21,407 nt of DNA from positions 1-21,407 of the forward strand of contig DWXT01000180.1 in NCBI GenBank assembly GCA_019119085.1, given 5' to 3'. The notes below the pieces were generated by a model. The model was not told the origin of the DNA and ran no database searches. It saw only the letters and a list, made by a program, of their open reading frames with translations. The position numbers and the translations under genes are program-made. Positions 15,684 to 21,407 of this stretch are shown here, piece by piece (positions within the stretch are counted from its first letter, which is position 1; every line of letters starts with the position of its first letter). Source of the stretch: Flavonifractor avistercoris. Lineage in GTDB: Bacteria; Bacillota; Clostridia; Oscillospirales; Oscillospiraceae.

Positions 15684-18600
15684 GGTGCACCTCCAGGATA
15701 TTGGGCTCCAGGGCATCCAGCAGCAAGTCCCACAGCAGGTGCCGTTTCCCCAGCGCCACCACGTAGCGGACTGCTGTCACCGGCTTCACAATTTGATCCA
15801 GCTGCTTGCGGCATTGGGCGGGCACCGCCTCCCGATAGCCCTGGGAGCTTTGCTTCTGAAGATAGGCCCCCATCATATCCGCAAAGGCCGGCGAATCCCC
15901 GGGGCGGCTCAGCTGCTTACGGGCCTGGGCTTCGTGCTCCTCATGAATGTCACAGAGGAGATCTCCCAGCACCCGGTAGCCGCCGCAGCGGAAGTCAGAG
16001 AACAGGTCAAACAGCGGCTGGAACTCCGGGAGCCAGGCAAGCAGGAACTGCTCCCGTGCCTCCTCACCCAAGAACTGCCACTTCTCCTGACGCAGGGCGT
16101 CCAGTATTTCGGATACCCGTTCCGGCGGCAGCGCACTCAGCTGAGCGTACAGCTCGTCGGTATCCCAGCTGTCCTCCTGACCCCTGGAGAATAAAATCCG
16201 CTCCACGTCACTCCTTCTGCGCTTCTGCTTGATCTCCGCCCGGCAGGCCCGGATCCGGGACAGACAGGATTCATAGTCTTTCAGCAGTACAGCCACCCGG
16301 TTCAGGATGTCCCTGTCCAGTCCCTCCTTCCAGCCCGGCCGACGGGCGAAGGAAAACAGCTCGCTGTCCCCGGCGGGCCTGTCCTTCACCGCCGGGGTGT
16401 GCCGCTCCAGCTGGCGGGCCAGATAGGGCAGCCGCTCCAGGTTGGAGTCCACCGCCTCCCAGTCGATTTCCTCAAAGAATTTCTTCAGCCGCTGGGCGTG
16501 GGTTGGTTCATACCAGGCCCGGCGGGTCTCCGCCTGCTCCACCAGCCGCTTGTACTGGAGAAAGGGCGTCCGGGGCACGGCACAGTGGTTCAGGTACTCG
16601 TCCAGCTCCGGCCGGATGCCGCTCTTGGCCGAGTCGATTTCCAGTCCCGTCAGGATGGCCAACAGCTCTGTCTCCTCCCGGCACCGCCGCCGCTCCTCGC
16701 CGTCGGAGTTTTCGTTGTAGGCGATGATGCTCCGATCCAGGGCCGCGTTGCAGATCTGCCCCACCCGGGAGGAAAAGGTGCTGCGCACTGTCTCAAACCG
16801 GGCCTCCCAGTCGTTGGCGTTCCGGATCAGCGGCTCCGCCGAGGGGATCATCAGCAGGGGGATGTTCTCATAGTTGGTCAGGGACCTGTGCTTCTGATAG
16901 GCCTGGTACAGGTGGTAGTTCCGCCGCACGCAGGCGTTGAGGATCGGGTCCGCGATGGTCTTGACCATGTCACCGTCGTAGTCTGCACCGCCAAGGCGCT
17001 CCGCCGCCAGCATATCGGCACTCACCATCACCACATCGGTGAGATGTCCGAAGTAGTGGCGGCGCATCTGCTTGCGCTCCTCTTTGGCGTCGAAGAAGGA
17101 GAGCTGGAGTTCCTCGTTCCGGGCGATGTGGGGGTTGCGCAGGAGGGTGCACGCATCCCCGTGCGCATAGGCGGCGCCCGGGGCGTAAAAGGAGCTGGAT
17201 GGGAAGCGGTCCAGCATGGCTGCCAGATAGTAGTTCTTCTGCCGCTTGGTGTCCGGAATCCGGTTCTCTACCAGAAAAGCCAGAAGGTCCAGCAGGTCGC
17301 CGGACAGGTACCGGTTGTCCCCCGCCACGATGAGCCGCCCCAGGGCGTAGTGCTTCAAGATCTGCTTTGCCTTCCCGTCCAGCACATTCCGGTAGACCGG
17401 CTCGGCGATCAGCCTGGGGTTTTTCTTTAGGAGTGCGGCCATCAGCTGCTCCCGGCTCCGGCGTCGGGAGAACAGGCTCCTGCACTCCAGCGCCTGGAGG
17501 AAATAGTCCCGCCGGAAGGCCCGGTTGGCCCGGAAGTTGTAGTAGGCCAGCTCCGTCTGCTTGGTGAGCCAGTTCCGCCCTTCCTCCTCCGGGCTGTGGT
17601 CCCAGCCGTCCGGCAGATCCCGGGGCCGGAACTCATCCTCCCGGATGGAGGCCGTGTTCAGGAACTGGTAATTCAGGTCGGTGAGGGTCCGTGGTTTTTC
17701 CTTGCTCACGTTGGTGATGTACAGGGCGTGGCGATAGCGGCGGAAGACCGACCAGTAGTCCTCCCAGGTCATGCCGCTGTCCTTCAGCCAGCCGCAGCCC
17801 TTGAACATACTCTTGGTGAGAATGATGTCCACCTCCCGCACCGGATGGACCACACCCCACAGATCCACAATGGTCTCTGTGCCGCAGTTCAGCAGGAAAT
17901 CGTGGAAGTCCACCTGGTGGAGCATCCCCTTGATGTAGGGCAGGCGGATCTGAAAGGAGGTGTGGATAGCCTCCCCACAAAATGCCCTGTCCACCACCTT
18001 GGCGTACTCTTTGGAGATCAGCCCCTCCCCGTCAAAGCAGGTGACGGTGATCTCCTCCCGCCGCTCCACCCGGTGGTATCTCCGGGTGCTGCCCGAGCTT
18101 CCGTCGTCCTCCACCGTGATGACCGGGGCATTATATGCCTCCCGGGTGGGGTTGTCGATGACCACCACCCGGTGGGGCCTGTCGATACCGATGCCGTCCA
18201 CCCGCACGCCGCCAGAGAGCATCAGGCCGTTGTAGGCGTAGAGCTTGCTGAGCTGGCAGTCCCCAATCTCCATGTCCATCTGGATCCGCCGGCGCACCTG
18301 GTGGTACACGTCCTCCCGGAGGAAGGACAGCTTCGCCTGCCGGCTCATATTGCCGGAGCGTTCAAAGGCCAGATAGCGGTGCTGGCCGGAGCCGAAGTCC
18401 AGGTAGACACCCTCCGGCCGGAACACGTCCCTGGCCTTCTCCTGCCTGAGCCGCTGAATATCCCGCAGACTACTGCGGTCAAAGATACCGGAGAAGTCCA
18501 TGTAGAAAATCACGTCGGACAGCCCTGTGAGCAGGTTGTCCTCTCGAGGCTCATCAAAGCTGTCCCCATGCAGCACACACATGATCTGGAAGAACAGCGC

Positions 18601-18753
18601 ATTGCTGTCCTGCTCGTGCAAGGCGGTACGGCTCTTGCACCGCTCCGTGGATGCCCGGTCAAGGACAAAGCGGTACTGGCCGTCCTCCTGGACGGCGTAA
18701 CTCATCACGGCCCGGGCGGACAATTCAAAAATCCGGTATCTGGCCTGGGGCAT
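15673..18753 (-). CDS. Cellular RdRP/QDE-1-type (YonO-like) single-chain RNA polymerase
   Basis: A 1026-residue protein with the full ordered motif set of the two-barrel RNA polymerases of the eukaryotic RNAi type (Pfam RdRP). In order: FDGEGLIS (240-247, compare FSDGxGxIS), FQIRLPYIKGM (267-277, compare FQIRYGGYKG), TKSMFKG (313-319, compare RPSMKKF), RNPHIARNEE (539-548, compare RNPCxHPGD), the catalytic triad GGADYDGDM with Asp591, Asp593 and Asp595, VGQICNAALDR (664-674) and GLEIDSAKSG (703-712, compare AVDFPKTG). The comparison motifs are from memory of the family. It should make RNA from nucleotides; whether the template is RNA or, as for phage YonO, DNA is not decided by sequence. The C-terminal about 300 residues are charged and helical with no recognised domain. 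ATG at 18753 is preferred over GTG at 18762 because GGAGG lies 8 bases upstream. It is divergent from an excisionase-like gene and overlaps a partner gene. Confidence 0.9.
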   Translation of the reverse strand: MPQARYRIFELSARAVMSYAVQEDGQYRFVLDRASTERCKSRTALHEQDSNALFFQIMCVLHGDSFDEPREDNLLTGLSDVIFYMDFSGIFDRSSLRDIQRLRQEKARDVFRPEGVYLDFGSGQHRYLAFERSGNMSRQAKLSFLREDVYHQVRRRIQMDMEIGDCQLSKLYAYNGLMLSGGVRVDGIGIDRPHRVVVIDNPTREAYNAPVITVEDDGSSGSTRRYHRVERREEITVTCFDGEGLISKEYAKVVDRAFCGEAIHTSFQIRLPYIKGMLHQVDFHDFLLNCGTETIVDLWGVVHPVREVDIILTKSMFKGCGWLKDSGMTWEDYWSVFRRYRHALYITNVSKEKPRTLTDLNYQFLNTASIREDEFRPRDLPDGWDHSPEEEGRNWLTKQTELAYYNFRANRAFRRDYFLQALECRSLFSRRRSREQLMAALLKKNPRLIAEPVYRNVLDGKAKQILKHYALGRLIVAGDNRYLSGDLLDLLAFLVENRIPDTKRQKNYYLAAMLDRFPSSSFYAPGAAYAHGDACTLLRNPHIARNEELQLSFFDAKEERKQMRRHYFGHLTDVVMVSADMLAAERLGGADYDGDMVKTIADPILNACVRRNYHLYQAYQKHRSLTNYENIPLLMIPSAEPLIRNANDWEARFETVRSTFSSRVGQICNAALDRSIIAYNENSDGEERRRCREETELLAILTGLEIDSAKSGIRPELDEYLNHCAVPRTPFLQYKRLVEQAETRRAWYEPTHAQRLKKFFEEIDWEAVDSNLERLPYLARQLERHTPAVKDRPAGDSELFSFARRPGWKEGLDRDILNRVAVLLKDYESCLSRIRACRAEIKQKRRRSDVERILFSRGQEDSWDTDELYAQLSALPPERVSEILDALRQEKWQFLGEEAREQFLLAWLPEFQPLFDLFSDFRCGGYRVLGDLLCDIHEEHEAQARKQLSRPGDSPAFADMMGAYLQKQSSQGYREAVPAQCRKQLDQIVKPVTAVRYVVALGKRHLLWDLLLDALEPNILEVHHAE

Positions 18754-18802
18754 GCCCCCCACCTCCTGTCAGTTCCATTCTACCACAGGTGAGCGGAAAA
18801 GC

Positions 18803-18849
18803 AAATAGGATACTACCCCCACAAATTTTATGGGGGCAGTGTCCTATTT
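18803..18849. promoter_or_regulatory. 47-base dyad between divergent polymerase and mobilization genes
   Basis: Arms of 19 bases (18803-18821 and 18831-18849), AAATAGGAtACTaCCCCCA against the complement of its partner. There are 17 Watson-Crick pairs, one G-T pair and one mismatch, around an AT-rich 9-base loop. It fills most of the gap between the polymerase start (18753) and the HTH start (18872). On the plus strand it ends in CCTATTTTTGCG. It may be an operator controlling both directions, or a terminator-like or attenuator hairpin. Confidence 0.7.
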
Positions 18850-18871
18850 TTGCGAAGGAGGGAATTTCACT

Positions 18872-19087
18872 ATGAAATGCTCACAGTATCAGTCCTATGA
18901 TGACCTGCCGCTGTTCCTCAATGCAGAAACGGTGGCAAAGGTGCTGGGCGTGTCGCCGTCATCTGGCTATGAGCTGATGCACGAGCCGGACTTTCCGGTA
19001 CTGCGCGTCGGTAGCCGCATGGTGGTCCCCAAAGAACAGTTCATCCAGTGGGTATCCGCCCACGCGGAAGGGGGTGAGCGCAGATGA
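18872..19087 (+). CDS. Excisionase-like helix-turn-helix protein
   Basis: A 71-residue small DNA-binding protein with an HTH_17/excisionase-type MerR-like winged helix: LFLNAETVAKVLGVSPSSGY (helix-turn-helix) followed by the wing FPVLRVGSRMVVPKEQFIQW. Such proteins direct excision or regulate genes of integrative elements. The ATG at 18872 has GGAGGG 9 bases upstream; an earlier ATG at 18830 lies inside the dyad and lacks a site. It overlaps the next gene in ATGA, so both are co-translated. It is divergent from the polymerase-like gene and could bind the dyad between them. Confidence 0.85.
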   Translation: MKCSQYQSYDDLPLFLNAETVAKVLGVSPSSGYELMHEPDFPVLRVGSRMVVPKEQFIQWVSAHAEGGERR

Positions 19088-19758
19088 AACCGCAGGTCAT
19101 GCAATACAGACCAGATAAATACCGGTTCGCGCTACCCAATCAAGTCTGGTCTTGGAAGCTCAAGCCGCCGACCTTCGCGGTGCTGGCATACCTGTGTTGG
19201 CTGCGCAGTCATGGTGACAACAGCGGCGTCCCTGACCCGGGCAGCCTGGCAGTGCGGCTCCATATGAGTCCAGCCATGGCGGCGGCCTGCCTGGGTGCGC
19301 TGCTCCGGCGCGGCCTTGTCGCGCAGGATCTTACCCCAACGATTCCCCGCGCTGGCGGGAGAGCCGGGTGTTTCTTCACGCTACCCCATGAGATCTTCTG
19401 TCTGGATTTGGGCCACGGCGCGATCGCCGTGTACGCATACCTGCTCTGCTGTGAGGACCGCCGCACCCATCAGTGCCACCCCAGCTACAACACCATCTCC
19501 GGTGCAACCGGCCTGGCGGTTAATACGGTGATGAAGCATGTCGTAAAGCTGGCGGAGCGAAAGTTCATCACAGTGGAGCGCACCAGCTATATCGATGACA
19601 AAGGCATGAAGTGGAACGGCAACAACTGCTACACCATCCTGCCCATCCGGACGGCAGTGGAGGTATTCCACCGGAAACAGTTGGAGACGCTGGAGGAGAC
19701 AGTAGAACAGGAGCAGATCGCCGGTCTCCTAACGGCGACCAGCAAGGGCCCTCTGTGA
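19084..19758 (+). CDS. Winged-helix protein, replication-initiator-like
   Basis: A 224-residue protein with two winged-helix-like segments: about 25-80 (FAVLAYLCWLRSHGDNSGVP, MSPAMAAACLGALLRRGLV) and about 115-190 (AIAVYAYLLCCEDRRTHQCH, SGATGLAVNTVMKHVVKLAE). This pattern is common in helix-turn-helix proteins of Firmicutes plasmids and integrative elements, which resemble replication initiators or DnaD-like proteins. ATG at 19084 overlaps the preceding stop (ATGA) with GGGGGTGAG upstream. It is followed by a 302-base non-coding stretch and the mobilization genes. A role in replication of the excised element or in transcriptional control is inferred; the family name is uncertain. Confidence 0.75.
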   Translation: MKPQVMQYRPDKYRFALPNQVWSWKLKPPTFAVLAYLCWLRSHGDNSGVPDPGSLAVRLHMSPAMAAACLGALLRRGLVAQDLTPTIPRAGGRAGCFFTLPHEIFCLDLGHGAIAVYAYLLCCEDRRTHQCHPSYNTISGATGLAVNTVMKHVVKLAERKFITVERTSYIDDKGMKWNGNNCYTILPIRTAVEVFHRKQLETLEETVEQEQIAGLLTATSKGPL

Positions 19759-20060
19759 CCGCCTGTGAGGCTCTGTGTGCCTCGATTGAAGGAGGGCAGC
19801 GTCTCTGCCCCTCCCAGGGGCTTGAAGGGCCGGTTCGGCCCGGTTTCGGAAGTCCTTCGGGGGACAAAGGCCAAAGCAGGATAAACGACGGGGTCGCAAG
19901 CGCCCCGCGTCGGCTCACAACTGCCCGCAGTGCGGGCAGTTTCAGGGGCCGTAGAATGGGGTCAAACGCAGAGGTGAAAGCTGAGGTTACGGTCGTTCTG
20001 CCGGAGGCCCTACGGACACGAGGAAAAAACGGGGGTCAGCCCCGGGAAAGGAGCCTGTTT
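19759..20060 (+). other. Non-coding stretch, candidate oriT
   Basis: 302 bases without a gene, directly upstream of the mobilization genes. It contains a perfect 11-base inverted repeat (19919-19941) and a perfect 6-base one (GGGCCG-GTT-CGGCCC, 19827-19841). After the first repeat comes TTCAGGGGCCGTAGAATGGG, a possible nic region. Location and structure suit an origin of transfer; the 19919-19941 hairpin could instead terminate the upstream transcript. Confidence 0.55.
19919..19941. repeat. Perfect 11-base inverted repeat in candidate oriT
   Basis: AACTGCCCGCA-G-TGCGGGCAGTT. Only TTCAGG follows on the plus strand, so a terminator is less likely than a relaxase recognition hairpin. Confidence 0.75.
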
Positions 20061-20480
20061 ATGAGTAAGAAGGAGAAATTCGCCCTCTATCTGACGCCGG
20101 AGAAGAAAGCCCTTCTGGAGCGGCGTTTTCGAGAGGATGGGAGCCGGAGCCTCACCGGCTTCATCGAGCGTGCCGTGGACTTCTACCTGGACTACCTCAG
20201 CGCCGGCGACGCCGGGTTGTTCCTGCCCGCCTCCATCAAGTCCTGTCTGGACGGGCGGCTGGATCAGCTGGATGACCGCCTGGCCGCGCTGGCCTTCCGG
20301 CAGGCGGTGGAGACGGACATGATGGCCGGTATCCTGGCGGACACCTGCCAGCTCAGCCGGGAGGAACTGCGCCGGCGGCGCGCGGAGAGTGTGCGCAATG
20401 TGAAGTCCACCAACGGCCGCATATCCCTGAAGGGGCGGTCACAGGAGATGTGGGAGGAGGGGGATGAGTGGCTGGACTGA
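20061..20480 (+). CDS. MobC-like relaxosome accessory protein
   Basis: A 139-residue basic and acidic helical protein. Its N-terminus (KEKFALYLTPEKKALLERRF, then SLTGFIERAVDFYLDYL) has the strand-helix-helix layout of ribbon-helix-helix proteins that bind oriT beside a relaxase. The long upstream extension of the frame lacks a start signal; ATG at 20061 has GGAAAGGAG 7 bases upstream. It overlaps the relaxase gene by 13 bases, so both are translationally coupled. It probably binds repeats in the preceding non-coding stretch. The name MobC is by analogy, not by firm family match. Confidence 0.75.
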   Translation: MSKKEKFALYLTPEKKALLERRFREDGSRSLTGFIERAVDFYLDYLSAGDAGLFLPASIKSCLDGRLDQLDDRLAALAFRQAVETDMMAGILADTCQLSREELRRRRAESVRNVKSTNGRISLKGRSQEMWEEGDEWLD

Positions 20481-21407
20481 TCGTCAAGAGCCCCTACATC
20501 AAAGGCGGAGGTGGCCGCTCCGCCGGCGGCTACCTGCGGTACATCGCTACCCGAGAGCGGGTGGAAATCCTGCCGGATGGCCGCCCGCCCACTCGCAAGC
20601 AGGAGCAGCTGATCGCAAAATTGACAAATGACTTCTCCAACGTGAAGTCACTCCCCGAGTACGCGGACTACACTGAGCACCCCACCAAGGCCAACGCCTC
20701 GACGCTGATCACCATGACGCTGGAGGAACACTGGGAGGAAGTCCGCGCCTCTGACGGCTACGCCAGGTACATCGCCACCCGGCCCAGGGCGGAGCGATTG
20801 GGCAGCCACGGTCTCTTTGGTGATGAAGATGCTGTGGATCTGGATGCCGCCATGGCGGAGGTGTCCGCCTACCAAGGCAACATCTGGACGCATATCATCT
20901 CCCTGAAGCGGGAGGATGCCGCACGGCTGGGATACGATAATGCCAGAGCGTGGCGTACTTTACTCCGGGCCAACCGCCACGAGATTGCCGCCGCTATGAA
21001 CATTCCGCCGAATCACTTTCGCTGGTACGCCGCCTTCCACGATGAGGGGGAGCACCCCCACGTCCACATGATGGCGTGGTCAACGGTGCCGGGCGAAGCC
21101 TATCTGACGCGGGAGGGTATCCGCCAGATCAAGTCCACGCTCACCAACCAGATCTTCAAACAGGAGATGCTCCACACCTACGAGCAGAAGTCCCAGTCAC
21201 GGGACGAGCTGGTACGGGAGGCCCGCCGAGCAATGGTACAACTCACCCGGGAGATGGCGGACGGGATCTGTAATTGCCCGGCGGCGGAAGCGCTGATGCA
21301 GAAGTTGGTGGTGCAGTTAGAAACCGTAAAGGGTAAGAAGTCCTACGGGTACCTGCCAAAGCCGGTGAAGAAAACGGTGGACGAGATTGTGGATGAACTG
21401 GAGAAGC
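20468..21407 (+). CDS. MobP3-like relaxase (partial, cut by window end)
   Basis: The first 313 residues of a relaxase that nicks oriT and leads the strand during conjugative mobilization. Visible are the N-terminus GLIVKSPYIKGG and the metal-binding three-histidine motif EHPHVHMMAW (His196, His198, His200). Other blocks typical of gut Firmicutes relaxases of the MobP3 type are KANAST, ATRPRAERLG, HGLFGDEDAVDL and QKSQSRDELVREARRA. The start is a GTG at 20468, overlapping the preceding gene by 13 bases, with GGAGG about 8 bases upstream. The frame stays open to the last base of the window, so the C-terminus is missing. With the small HTH genes it marks this region as an integrative mobilizable or conjugative element. 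Confidence 0.9.
   Translation, partial: MAGLIVKSPYIKGGGGRSAGGYLRYIATRERVEILPDGRPPTRKQEQLIAKLTNDFSNVKSLPEYADYTEHPTKANASTLITMTLEEHWEEVRASDGYARYIATRPRAERLGSHGLFGDEDAVDLDAAMAEVSAYQGNIWTHIISLKREDAARLGYDNARAWRTLLRANRHEIAAAMNIPPNHFRWYAAFHDEGEHPHVHMMAWSTVPGEAYLTREGIRQIKSTLTNQIFKQEMLHTYEQKSQSRDELVREARRAMVQLTREMADGICNCPAAEALMQKLVVQLETVKGKKSYGYLPKPVKKTVDEIVDELEK

Noticed and set aside
15673..18753. DYDGD as a fragment of the normal RNA polymerase beta' subunit, or a viral GDD-type polymerase
   Set aside because: Beta' would have NADFDGD with its own flanking blocks, and viral enzymes have a palm-fold GDD; the surrounding motifs (DGEGLIS, FQIR..KG, RNPH, IDSAKSG) fit the cellular RdRP family instead.
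19611..20060. Long N-terminal extension of the MobC-like frame
   Set aside because: It overlaps the winged-helix gene in another frame and covers palindromes; the ATG at 20061 has a good ribosome-binding site.

Overview
This window is high-GC DNA with strong GGAGG-type ribosome-binding sites and closely packed, overlapping genes. The gene content (4-hydroxybutyryl-CoA dehydratase, 4-hydroxybutyrate CoA-transferase, a sigma-54 activator, a gut-Firmicutes-type MobP3-like relaxase) suggests an anaerobic Clostridia member, probably an Oscillospiraceae gut commensal of the Flavonifractor/Intestinimonas/Lawsonibacter kind. This is inference from gene families; no rRNA or other marker is present.

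Region 1 (about 0.19-12.1 kb, all minus strand) reads as one 12-gene transcription unit. In transcription order: UraA-like permease, 4-hydroxybutyryl-CoA dehydratase (abfD), NifU-like Fe-S scaffold domain, a Cys-rich domain fused to a FabZ-type dehydratase, a GldA-type dehydrogenase, 4-hydroxybutyrate CoA-transferase (abfT), acyl carrier protein, metallo-beta-lactamase-fold hydrolase, LuxE-type acyl-protein synthetase, LuxC-type acyl reductase, cis-CaaD-like tautomerase and an acyl-AMP ligase. Several genes overlap by 11 bases and most others are separated by only 3-32. A near-perfect sigma-54 promoter (12207-12222) precedes the permease. Upstream of it lie the terminator of the activator gene and a perfect inverted repeat suited to activator binding. 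GC-rich hairpins at three internal junctions may set relative expression. The first half is a 4-hydroxybutyrate-to-crotonyl-CoA module. The second half looks like a carrier-protein carboxylate-activation and reduction module, which is an unusual partner for it.

Region 2 (12.39-14.4 kb, minus) holds a PAS/AAA+/HTH sigma-54 activator, the likely regulator of region 1, and upstream of it a YcxB-like membrane protein gene. A gene-poor, more AT-rich stretch (14416-14816) follows and may be the edge of a mobile element.

Region 3 (14.8 kb to the right end) looks like an integrative mobilizable element. On the plus strand are a small excisionase-like HTH protein, a winged-helix replication-type protein, a non-coding stretch with inverted repeats (candidate oriT), a small ribbon-helix-helix-type mobilization protein, and a MobP3-like relaxase cut by the window end. 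Divergent from them, on the minus strand, is the most striking gene of the window: a 1026-residue protein carrying the whole ordered motif set of cellular (QDE-1/RDR, Pfam RdRP) RNA polymerases, including the catalytic D-Y-D-G-D. It overlaps an unrecognised 288-residue partner gene. A 47-base near-perfect dyad lies between the two divergent gene sets. A eukaryotic-RNAi-type or YonO-like single-chain RNA polymerase carried on a bacterial mobilizable element is the best candidate here for an undescribed system.
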